Assembly: GCA_028281285.1 (NCBI GenBank)
Contig: JANQKF010000004.1
Location: 1 to 64,000, forward strand
Length of the DNA stretch: 64,000 nt
Direction: 5' to 3'
Origin: Cyclobacteriaceae bacterium
GTDB taxonomy: Bacteria > Bacteroidota > Bacteroidia > Cytophagales > Cyclobacteriaceae
Part shown: piece after piece, positions 26,225-33,520 of the stretch
Layout of the letters: every line of letters starts with the position of its first letter
How positions within the stretch are numbered: the first letter of the stretch is position 1
Translations under genes and position numbers: made by a program
The notes under the pieces: model-generated
The model's input: only the letters and a program-made list of their open reading frames with translations
Databases searched by the model: none
Told to the model about the DNA's origin: nothing

Positions 26225-27145
26225 CTAATGATCTACTAAGACAAACTCTTCTCCTTCAATGGCAAGCTGACTGTTTTCAAACACCTCCCTGGCTTCCTCC
26301 AAAATTGGATCGAGATCTTTGTATCGGATTGAAAAGTGACCGAGGAGCAACTGATTAACCTTCGCTTTTTTGGCAATAGTCGCAGCCTCCCTCGCTGTAG
26401 AATGATAGGTGTTGGATGCTCTGTCCATATGTTCTTCGGTGAATGTAGCTTCGTGATAGAGCATGTCGACATCTTTAATTATGGGTATTATGGATTCATC
26501 ATATTTGGTATCTGAACAGAAGGCGTATTTGAAGGACTTTTTCGGAGGGAAAGTATAGTCTTTGTTTTTGTAGAGAAGATTTCCGTCTATGTCGAAAATA
26601 TCTTCTCCATGTTTGAGACGGACAATGTTTCTGGTCGTAAATCCTTCAGGAAGTTTATCTTTATCAATCCGTCTTTTTTTCGGCTTTTCCTCAAAAAGAA
26701 AACCACTGCAAGGAATCCGATGATTCAAGGGAATTGTCGATACTTTGATAAAATCATCTTCATGGATCACCTTGTTTGTTTCAGTATCAATCTTGATGAA
26801 ATTAATGTCATAATTGAAAACGGTATCAGAGTATTTCAGTTGAAGGGTGATAATTTCAGACAACCCTTTCGGGGCGTATAGGTTCAATGACTTTTTGCGG
26901 CCTTGCAAATGCATGGTTGACAGCAAACCCATTAGGCCTAAATAGTGATCGCCATGCAAGTGGCTGATAAAAATGTTATTGATACGTTGCGGTCGAATCC
27001 GAAATCGGGCCATTTGAAGCTGGGTGCCTTCTCCGCAATCTACCAGATATAGCCTTCCCTCGACATTGATCAACTGTGAAGTGTGATTTCTTCGATGTGC
27101 AGGTGCAGCCGAATTGGAGCCCAATATTTTGACTCGAATGCTCAA
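26225..27145 (-). CDS. rnz: Ribonuclease Z
   Basis: 306-residue zinc-dependent metallo-beta-lactamase fold endonuclease that trims tRNA 3' ends. The metal motif HLHGDH is at 62-67, followed by YLGLMGLLSTM. Further ligands lie in FCSDTKYDE and LLLGHFSIRY, and YHSTAREAATIA is family-typical. It matches the need for 3' processing of tRNAs without encoded CCA, and cca is in the same window. The start appears to be TTG (27143-27145), 8 bases after the STAS stop; no in-frame ATG fits the N-terminus. Confidence 0.93.
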   Translation of the reverse strand: MSIRVKILGSNSAAPAHRRNHTSQLINVEGRLYLVDCGEGTQLQMARFRIRPQRINNIFISHLHGDHYLGLMGLLSTMHLQGRKKSLNLYAPKGLSEIITLQLKYSDTVFNYDINFIKIDTETNKVIHEDDFIKVSTIPLNHRIPCSGFLFEEKPKKRRIDKDKLPEGFTTRNIVRLKHGEDIFDIDGNLLYKNKDYTFPPKKSFKYAFCSDTKYDESIIPIIKDVDMLYHEATFTEEHMDRASNTYHSTAREAATIAKKAKVNQLLLGHFSIRYKDLDPILEEAREVFENSQLAIEGEEFVLVDH

Positions 27146-27153
27146 AGCAGCAA

Positions 27154-27537
27154 TTAATCTTCAGAGCCCTCTTCGCCCATCTGCTGCTCTAATTCGCTTG
27201 TTACTATACTGTTGACAGCTTCCTCGTCAGTTGAAAGAATGTTAAGTACTTTGTCCAGTTGCGAAATGGCGATCAACTTTTCTACCATTGGTTGAAGAGC
27301 TGTTAATACGAACTGGCCACCACCTTCGGTAAATGTGCGATTCCCGGTAAGTAGGGCACTTAATCCGGATGAGTCAGAGTATTTGGTAGCTGATAAATTG
27401 ACAATCAGGTTTGTGGTGCCTTGTGTACTGAGATTGACGAATTCAGACTTCAGATCGGGTGAAATCGTGGAGTCGAGCTTGTCCTCTTCAAGTTTTAGGA
27501 TGGTGTATTGTTCTTGTTTATCTACTGAGAATTTCAT
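27154..27537 (-). CDS. STAS-domain protein, anti-sigma antagonist-like
   Basis: 127 residues of STAS fold. The phosphorylation motif is YSDSSGLSALL, with S56 after D55 the likely phosphoserine as in SpoIIAA-type antagonists. An acidic tail (EQQMGEEGSED) follows the domain. In partner-switching systems such proteins bind a serine kinase/anti-sigma; no RsbW-like kinase gene is nearby. Located between purC (5-base gap) and rnz (8-base gap) in one operon, so it may simply be expressed constitutively with housekeeping genes. Confidence 0.88.
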   Translation of the reverse strand: MKFSVDKQEQYTILKLEEDKLDSTISPDLKSEFVNLSTQGTTNLIVNLSATKYSDSSGLSALLTGNRTFTEGGGQFVLTALQPMVEKLIAISQLDKVLNILSTDEEAVNSIVTSELEQQMGEEGSED

Positions 27538-27542
27538 GTCTT

Positions 27543-28487
27543 TTAGTTTATACCTAAGTGATTCTTGATATTATTTTCTATTCTACTGGCAATGTCTCCG
27601 CTGGTATCCTTTACAAATTCTTCGCCAGTTACACGCTCGAAAAGTTCAATATACCGGTCGGAGATTGATTTTACAACCTCATCAGTCATTTCCGGAACCT
27701 GTTGATTTTCCTTTCCCTGAAACCCATTCTCGATTAGCCACTCCCTGACAAATTCCTTAGATAGTTGTTTTTGACGCTCTCCTCGAGACTGCCTGTCTTC
27801 ATAACCCTCGGCATAAAAGTAACGAGACGAATCAGGTGTGTGTGCTTCATCGATCAAGTAGATTTGGTCGTTCTTTTTGCCAAACTCGTACTTGGTGTCC
27901 ACCAGGATCAGACCTCTTTTTGCGGCTATTTCAGTGCCCCTTTGAAAAAGTTCTCTAGTGAATTTTTCAAGCTCGATGTAGTCCGATTCACTGACGATCC
28001 CTTGGGATATAATTTCTTCGCGAGATATGTCCTCATCATGTCCTTCTTCGGCCTTAGTTGCCGGGGTTATGATTGGCTCGGGAAGCCTGTCACTCTCTTT
28101 TAGTCCTTCGGGTAGGGGAACTCCACAGAGTTGACGTTTCCCATCTCGATATTCTCGCCATGCGTGTCCGGCCAGGTATCCTCTGATTACCATTTCTACT
28201 TTGAAAGGTTCACAATTGAAACCTATGCTCACATTTGGATCCGGGGATGCCTGAATCCAATTCGGGACAATATCCTGCGTGGCTTTCAATGCTTTAGAAG
28301 CAATCTGGTTGAGCACCTGTCCTTTGCATGGTATTGCCCTGGGGAGGATAACATCAAATGCAGAAATGCGGTCTGAAGCAACCATAACCAACAGGTCATC
28401 GAAATAATAAATATCCCTTACCTTACCCCGGTAAAAGTTGGTTTGTCCAGAAAAATCAAAATGGGTTTCTTTAACGGCTTGAGGCAT
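27543..28487 (-). CDS. purC: SAICAR synthetase
   Basis: 314 residues; ligates aspartate to CAIR in purine biosynthesis. Recognised by [39 protein letters not shown] and [17 protein letters not shown], and by [10 protein letters not shown] with [13 protein letters not shown] later. The length is that of the long (about 300-residue) form found in Bacteroidota and yeast rather than the short E. coli form. First gene of a four-gene operon with STAS, rnz and the queuosine precursor transporter. Confidence 0.96.
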   Translation of the reverse strand: MPQAVKETHFDFSGQTNFYRGKVRDIYYFDDLLVMVASDRISAFDVILPRAIPCKGQVLNQIASKALKATQDIVPNWIQASPDPNVSIGFNCEPFKVEMVIRGYLAGHAWREYRDGKRQLCGVPLPEGLKESDRLPEPIITPATKAEEGHDEDISREEIISQGIVSESDYIELEKFTRELFQRGTEIAAKRGLILVDTKYEFGKKNDQIYLIDEAHTPDSSRYFYAEGYEDRQSRGERQKQLSKEFVREWLIENGFQGKENQQVPEMTDEVVKSISDRYIELFERVTGEEFVKDTSGDIASRIENNIKNHLGIN

Positions 28488-28531
28488 TCCGCAAAAATAG
28501 TTAAATAAGTGTTTTTGAGATCAGGAAAATT

Positions 28532-29848
28532 CTAATTATCACTACTACTCATCAATCGCCCTCGACTGAAGGTTTCGGATTTGATTTCCTTCCCTTGTTC
28601 GTCATAGTATAACCACTTTCCATCTTTGGCATCATTACGATAACTGCCTTGTTCCCTCATTTTCTTGTTTTCATAATAGGCAAAATGAGTGCCATTCTTC
28701 TTGTCGTACTTGTAGGCGGTTTCGGTGGCAACACGCCCATTGGGATAGAATGTTTTTTCCCGGCCTGACTTAGTGCCATTCACAAACGGTTCAGTTTTAG
28801 AGAGTTTACCGTTGCTGGTATAACTTCTTACTGTCCCATGCCTTCGGCTATTTTCATACGGGGTTTCCTTCTTCTTTTTCCCGTTCTCAAAATAGGTGGT
28901 CCAGGTGCCTGTTGGACGGCCGTTTTCGTAGGCTTTTTTGGCACTCGTAGTTCCATCTTCATAGAACTCTTCAATGGTAACATCTTTCGTAAGCTTGGTG
29001 TAATTCTCAATCTTCTGCGGGTTGCCATTGGGGTAGTAGTTTATGTTTTTTCCAAACTTGGCTCCGGATTTAAAATTGAATTCTTCTTTTTTCAGGCCAT
29101 TGGAGAAGTAGGAGATATTGAGTCCGTCCATCTTACCATTCTTGTAAGCTCCTTCGGATATTAATTCTCCGAACTCATCGTAGTTCTTAAAAGGTCCATT
29201 TTTATACCCTCCTTTATAAACATAATTTGCCTTTTCTTTTCCATTGGGATGGTAGATGATATAAGCACCATTGATAATACCATCCTTGAAGCTGTACTTA
29301 GACTCGATACCTCCTTCTTCAAAATAGGTGACAGCCGGTCCTTGTTGTCTCCCTTTTGTATAGGAGAACTCTTGTTTTAAGTTGCCATTGGTATAGAACT
29401 CTTTCACCGGACCGTCCGGAATATCCTCCACAAAAGTAGTTTTGGTACGTACCTGACCAGATGAATAATAAGCTTCAATTTGGCCTTCCAACTTCCCTAG
29501 TTTATAGGTGCCCTTTTGAATAGTTTTGCCATCCTTCGACCAAATTTCAAAAGGTCCTGCCTTGAGACCGTTTTCGTACGTGGTTCTGCTCAATAGCTCT
29601 CCACTATCATAGTATTCTTCGAACGCACCTACAGGTTTGCCTTGTTTGAATTCACCAATGATGGCTTTGACACCATTCTCATGAAATTTCTGATAACTTC
29701 CGTCAATTTGGGTGCTGTCATTGTTCAGGATATAATAGATTTCCTTTTTGACAAATCCCAAGGTGTCGTAGTAGGTCTGGATTTTTTGCTGGGCCAGCAA
29801 ACCTCCGGAGCTTAACAGGGTTAGAGCAATGATTAGAATCCGCTTCAT
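28532..29848 (-). CDS. Exported MORN-like repeat protein (YwqK antitoxin-like repeats)
   Basis: 438 residues with a signal peptide (1-19, ending LLAQQ), then about sixteen repeats of 22-24 residues filling the rest. The repeat unit is roughly YYxNGxLKxExxYxNGKxxGxxxxYY, seen in phrases such as FYTNGNLKQEFSYTKGRQQG. These repeats belong to the MORN/toxin-antitoxin YwqK superfamily and make an elongated beta sheet. The toxin-antitoxin label of that family rarely reflects function; a surface or periplasmic scaffold is more likely. Monocistronic. Confidence 0.85.
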   Translation of the reverse strand: MKRILIIALTLLSSGGLLAQQKIQTYYDTLGFVKKEIYYILNNDSTQIDGSYQKFHENGVKAIIGEFKQGKPVGAFEEYYDSGELLSRTTYENGLKAGPFEIWSKDGKTIQKGTYKLGKLEGQIEAYYSSGQVRTKTTFVEDIPDGPVKEFYTNGNLKQEFSYTKGRQQGPAVTYFEEGGIESKYSFKDGIINGAYIIYHPNGKEKANYVYKGGYKNGPFKNYDEFGELISEGAYKNGKMDGLNISYFSNGLKKEEFNFKSGAKFGKNINYYPNGNPQKIENYTKLTKDVTIEEFYEDGTTSAKKAYENGRPTGTWTTYFENGKKKKETPYENSRRHGTVRSYTSNGKLSKTEPFVNGTKSGREKTFYPNGRVATETAYKYDKKNGTHFAYYENKKMREQGSYRNDAKDGKWLYYDEQGKEIKSETFSRGRLMSSSDN

Positions 29849-29852
29849 AATT

Positions 29853-29884
29853 GAAAAAGCCTTCCGTAAAAATACGCAAGGCTT
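29853..29884 (-). terminator. Terminator of the thiolase gene
   Basis: On the minus strand AAGCCTTgCGTA and TACGgAAGGCTT pair around TTTT (one G-G mismatch), followed by Ts. It sits between the thiolase stop and the start of the MORN-like gene. Confidence 0.7.
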
Positions 29885-29911
29885 AGGAATATATTATTAA
29901 TAACTAAGTAT

Positions 29912-31090
29912 TTACAGCTTTTCAAGTACCATGGCAGAGGCACCACCGCCACCATTGCAAATTCCGGCAACTCCAATATTTCCTTCTTTTTGATCGAGAA
30001 CTGAAGTAAGAGTGGTCATAATTCGACAACCTGAAGCACCAAGAGGGTGTCCTAAAGCAACCGCACCGCCAAATACATTAACGGTCTCAGGATCTAAGCC
30101 AAGCTCAATATTATTGGCAAGTGCCACCGCAGAGAATGCTTCGTTGATTTCGTAGTAGTCAACATCGGATTTGTCAACTCCGGCCATTGCCATTGCCTTT
30201 GGAATGGCCTTGGAAGGAGCGGTGGTAAACCACAATGGATCGTGAGCGGCATCGGCAAAACCTTTGATTTTCGCAATTGGTGAAACACCAAGTTCTTCAG
30301 CTTTTTCCTTACTCATCAACACCATAGCTGCAGCACCATCATTGATAGTGGATGCATTGGCTGCGGTTACCGTTCCATCTTTGTTGAATACCGGGCGAAG
30401 GTTAGGGATCTTTTCGAAGAAAACATTTCTGAATTCTTCGTCTTCAGTCATCAAAACCGGATCACCTTTGCGCTGAGGAATTTCTACTGCAATAATTTCA
30501 CTATTGAAGTTTCCAGCCTCCGTTGATGCTGCTGCCCTCTTATATGAGTTGATGGCATATTCATCTTGTTGCTCTCGGGTGATACCCATTTCCTTTGCGG
30601 TGTTATCAGCGCAATTGCCCATCGGGAATTCATTGTAAACTTCCCAAAGCCCGTCTTTTACAAGGCCGTCTAGCAGTTCGCCATGTCCGTATTTATGTCC
30701 ATACCTCCCTTTAGGAATATAGTAGGGGATATTAGTCATACTCTCCATTCCGCCTGCAACCACAACCTCATTGATACCGAGCATAATCGATTGTGCGCCA
30801 AACATCACCGATTTCATTCCCGATGCACAAACTTTGTTGATGGTTGTGCAAGGCACTTCATTGCTAATTCCTGCTCCCAGGGCAGCCTGACGGGTCGGTG
30901 CCTGACCGAGTCCGGCTGAGACAACATTACCCATAAGTACTTCCTGTACCAAACCGGCTTCTATACCGGCTTTTTCGAGCGCTCCTTTTATAGCAATTGA
31001 ACCTAGTTGAGTGGCCGAGAATCCAGCCAGTTTTCCTCCAAAACTGCCGATAGGGGTACGTCCGGCAGAAACGATATATACTTCTTTCAT
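29912..31090 (-). CDS. Thiolase (acetyl-CoA C-acyltransferase)
   Basis: 392-residue full-length thiolase. Acyl-accepting C88 in NKVCASGMKS, histidine in ALGHPLGASG (about 350), second cysteine in GICNGGGGASA (about 380) and NEAFSAVALA are all present. It either cleaves 3-ketoacyl-CoA in fatty or branched-chain acid breakdown or condenses acetyl-CoA; sequence alone does not decide. The promoter carries a palindromic operator that recurs at the fused E1 gene, which favours a degradation regulon. Bat genes lie upstream in the same direction but 107 bases away. Confidence 0.93.
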   Translation of the reverse strand: MKEVYIVSAGRTPIGSFGGKLAGFSATQLGSIAIKGALEKAGIEAGLVQEVLMGNVVSAGLGQAPTRQAALGAGISNEVPCTTINKVCASGMKSVMFGAQSIMLGINEVVVAGGMESMTNIPYYIPKGRYGHKYGHGELLDGLVKDGLWEVYNEFPMGNCADNTAKEMGITREQQDEYAINSYKRAAASTEAGNFNSEIIAVEIPQRKGDPVLMTEDEEFRNVFFEKIPNLRPVFNKDGTVTAANASTINDGAAAMVLMSKEKAEELGVSPIAKIKGFADAAHDPLWFTTAPSKAIPKAMAMAGVDKSDVDYYEINEAFSAVALANNIELGLDPETVNVFGGAVALGHPLGASGCRIMTTLTSVLDQKEGNIGVAGICNGGGGASAMVLEKL

Positions 31091-31107
31091 TACAATGAAT
31101 TTGTTAC

Positions 31108-31121
31108 CTAACGATCGTTAG
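31108..31121. promoter_or_regulatory. Perfect palindromic operator at the thiolase promoter
   Basis: CTAACGATCGTTAG is a perfect 14-base palindrome lying directly downstream of the -7 box TACATTTG (31122-31129, minus strand), so a bound repressor would cover the transcription start. A near copy lies at 20068-20083. Confidence 0.65.
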
Positions 31122-31129
31122 CAAATGTA
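31122..31129 (-). promoter_or_regulatory. -7 box for the thiolase gene
   Basis: TACATTTG on the minus strand matches TAnnTTTG, 32 bases before the ATG, abutting the palindrome. Confidence 0.6.
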
Positions 31130-31196
31130 GTGAATAATAAGAAAGCTAACTATCCTTTAACCAAGGAAGTAGACAAGAAATTCCATTGAGTGAGAT

Positions 31197-32120
31197 CTAC
31201 CAATCCGGCTTATCGGATCTTTTTCGTTTTGAGGCTTTACGCTTGTTCTGCTGAACGTACTGGATTTCGTTGTTCTTCATTGCCTCAAGTATCATTTGAG
31301 CCTTCTCAGGGCTGATGTTCATCTCCTTCAACTTTTCCTTCACTTTCTCCATAGGATCTTGTTCCTGAGGCTGTTCCTGCTGTTGTTGATCTTGCTTTTG
31401 CTCTTGTTGCTGTTGCTGTTCCTGCTTTTGATCCTTCTGGTCCTTTTGATCTTTCTGATCCTTATTTTTTTCGTCTTTGTTCTTTTGATCCTGATCTTTT
31501 TGATCTTCGTTTTTTTGATCCTGCTTCTGATCTTGTTTTTGCTCCTGTTCCTGTTGTTCTTGTTGCCTTTTTAGTTTTTTGAGCAATTCGTAGTTGTATC
31601 GGGCCAATTCATTCTGTGGGTTTTTCTTCAATGCGCCCTTAAAATTTGCCAGCGAAGACTGAATGAATGATTCCCGTTCATCAGGAGATTGTTCGCTCAT
31701 TTTGTAAGAAATAATCCCCATTTGGTTAAGTGCAGAGGAGGCGATTGTAGGATCAACGGCATCTTTCAAAGCTTTATAGTTGGATTCAGCGATATCAAAG
31801 TACCTGAGTTTATCGCTCATGGCGCTCAGAGTAGCAGAGTCTCTAACCTGAGTCTTGCCAGAACTGATATCACTCATCAAACCTAAATTATCTCCTCCAT
31901 AGGAAATAAGGTAGGCAGCATTCGCCAGATTTAATCGAGCATCTTCATCGTTCACATCTAATGAATCTAAGAGCTGTCCATAACTTTGAATAGCCATTTC
32001 GTATTCGCCATTGTCAAAGGCTTCTCTGGCATCTTTCTTCAGTCGATTGGACTTGGCAATCTTTGTCACCGGGTCGGTGACACTCGTAAAGAGTAAAAAT
32101 AGGGTTAGAATATACTTCAT
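31197..32120 (-). CDS. BatC-like TPR protein with Q/K/D/E-rich tract
   Basis: 307 residues: signal peptide (1-16), TPR-like helices (about 25-190; AREAFDNGEYEMAIQSYGQL and FKGALKKNPQNELARYNYEL), then a low-complexity tract (about 195-255) made of repeated QKDQK and EQQQQ units, and a conserved end, MNISPEKAQMILEAMKNNE. The layout is that of BatC/BatE proteins of the Bacteroides aerotolerance locus. Its ATG overlaps the stop of the VWA gene (ATGA). Probably periplasmic, held near the VWA membrane partner. The role in stress tolerance is from family knowledge. Confidence 0.85.
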   Translation of the reverse strand: MKYILTLFLLFTSVTDPVTKIAKSNRLKKDAREAFDNGEYEMAIQSYGQLLDSLDVNDEDARLNLANAAYLISYGGDNLGLMSDISSGKTQVRDSATLSAMSDKLRYFDIAESNYKALKDAVDPTIASSALNQMGIISYKMSEQSPDERESFIQSSLANFKGALKKNPQNELARYNYELLKKLKRQQEQQEQEQKQDQKQDQKNEDQKDQDQKNKDEKNKDQKDQKDQKDQKQEQQQQQEQKQDQQQQEQPQEQDPMEKVKEKLKEMNISPEKAQMILEAMKNNEIQYVQQNKRKASKRKRSDKPDW

Positions 32121-33088
32121 ACTCTTAATGTCTTTCTTCTAATGAATGAATCCAGTACCAGCAACACTATTGCAGCTGCCAGAAAGTAATAATATTTGTT
32201 CGCTGAGGCATCTACTTGCCTGGAATCCCGCAGTTCCCCTTCAACGTCATTTATGGCTCTGATCAATCGATTGACATCATTTTGATTATCGTTGATTTCG
32301 AAATAACTGCCACCGGTATCAGCCGCCAGTTTTCTTAACGACTTAGAGTTGAGCTTTGTTACTACTTCGTTGCCATTGCGATCTTTCTTGAAACCCGAAC
32401 GCTGTCTGATCTTACTTCCGTTCTCGGTCCCTACACCAAGAGTGAACAATTTGATTCCGCTCTTAACTACTTTGCTAGCAGCTTCATCGGTTTCATCTCC
32501 AAAATCCTCACCATCACTAATCAATATCATCACTTTGGATTTTTGCTGAGTGATAGGGCCTCCATCCGCAGCATCCAGCTTTTCCAGGGCGATATTCAGG
32601 GCTGAGCCAAAGTCAGTTCCGGCATTAGGAACGAGTCCGGTATTGAGGGTATTCACAAAGAGATTCAGTGCACTCTGATCATATGTCAATGGACATTGGA
32701 CGAATGCTTCGGACGAGAATATGATCAAACCTATGCGATCTGAGCTAAATGCCTGAATAATATTCTTGAGTTCAAATTTGACCTTTTCGAGCCGAGTAGG
32801 CGGCACATCAAAGGCATTCATCGACTGGGAAAGGTCCACTGCAATGTAAATGTCTTTGCCTTCTGATTTCACTTCTTTAGTGGTTTCTCCAAACGATGGG
32901 CCAAGGAGGGTGGCAATGAGCAAAGTAAAGGCCAATCCTCTTAACAAAATCTTGAAAAATAAGGGACGATAGGAGGTATCCATACGCCTGGCAATCCGAG
33001 TAAGACGCCAGATGTACAACAAATAGGCAGCGATAAATATTCCTATGAAAATTCCTTCTCCCGTACCGAGTGTTTTAAACCAGGTCAT
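32117..33088 (-). CDS. BatB-like VWA-domain membrane protein
   Basis: 323 residues: two N-terminal membrane segments (about 12-28, 48-66), a von Willebrand factor A domain (about 80-290) with the MIDAS motif DLSQS, the TDFGS threonine region and the ISDGEDFGD aspartate, and a C-terminal membrane helix (about 302-317). This is the Bat/aerotolerance type. In Bacteroidota such genes usually sit in a moxR-DUF58-batA-batB-batC-batD-batE cluster; only batB and batC are here, with 432 bases of non-coding DNA upstream. TATCTTTG at 33110-33117 (minus) is a likely -7 box. Confidence 0.87.
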   Translation of the reverse strand: MTWFKTLGTGEGIFIGIFIAAYLLYIWRLTRIARRMDTSYRPLFFKILLRGLAFTLLIATLLGPSFGETTKEVKSEGKDIYIAVDLSQSMNAFDVPPTRLEKVKFELKNIIQAFSSDRIGLIIFSSEAFVQCPLTYDQSALNLFVNTLNTGLVPNAGTDFGSALNIALEKLDAADGGPITQQKSKVMILISDGEDFGDETDEAASKVVKSGIKLFTLGVGTENGSKIRQRSGFKKDRNGNEVVTKLNSKSLRKLAADTGGSYFEINDNQNDVNRLIRAINDVEGELRDSRQVDASANKYYYFLAAAIVLLVLDSFIRRKTLRV

Positions 33089-33426
33089 TCCCTCTGTTCC
33101 TTAAGCAGCCAAAGATAAAAAACGAAAGGTATAGTTGCCTACCGTTTATCAGTTGTTTGGAATTTAGCATTGTTAAAGATTGTTAAAAGCCAACACTCGA
33201 ACTATTGTTTGTTTTTGAGAGGTTTTTGAGTCGCAGGGTCTTAAACTTTCCCTGAAACTTAAGGCAAATCGACCATCAAATAACTTCATTAATTGATACA
33301 AACACCTTAAGCTGATTAGAGTTAATATGATAAAATTACAAGGTTTTAAAAAGTCTGCTGCTCTAAATGCAAAAACTCTAATATCAAATGCAAAATAGTG
33401 TATTTAAATGGAATAAAGTGGGATTA

Positions 33427-33441
33427 TAGGTAATTTACCTA
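33427..33441. promoter_or_regulatory. 15-base palindrome TAGGTAA-T-TTACCTA
   Basis: A perfect inverted repeat 24 bases before the kinase -7 box. Its right half TTACCTA recurs upstream of the genes at 36757 (36639-36645) and 38004 (37911-37917). A candidate binding site for the NarL-type regulator encoded at 35900. Confidence 0.5.
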
Positions 33442-33464
33442 GTTTCTTTAGCCTAAAAGAAACC

Positions 33465-33472
33465 TATATTTG
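33465..33472 (+). promoter_or_regulatory. -7 box for the kinase gene
   Basis: TATATTTG is an exact TAnnTTTG match, 48 bases upstream of the ATG. The gene also has AAGGA at 33514-33518 as a ribosome-binding site. Confidence 0.6.
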
Positions 33473-33520
33473 AATAATTTATTCACCTCAACGGATTTAT
33501 CCTTCTGACTTGCAAGGACA

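Larger units (their letters stand above)
33089..33520. other. 432-base regulatory gap between divergent Bat and kinase genes
   Basis: AT-rich, no convincing gene. It holds the BatB -7 box (33110-33117, minus), the 15-base palindrome at 33427-33441, an inverted repeat at 33442-33463 and the kinase promoter box at 33465-33472. I see nothing distinctive between about 33140 and 33420. Confidence 0.6.

Noticed and set aside
28532-29848. Regular 22-24 residue periodicity considered as a DNA repeat or CRISPR-like array
   Set aside because: The repeats are conserved at protein level (MORN-like) with diverged DNA, and no identical direct repeats with unique spacers occur.
31296-31574. Plus-strand ORF of Leu/Phe-rich sequence resembling a membrane protein
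   Set aside because: It is the antisense of the Q/K/D/E repeat tract of the BatC-like gene; the hydrophobic appearance is an artefact of complementing Gln/Lys codons.
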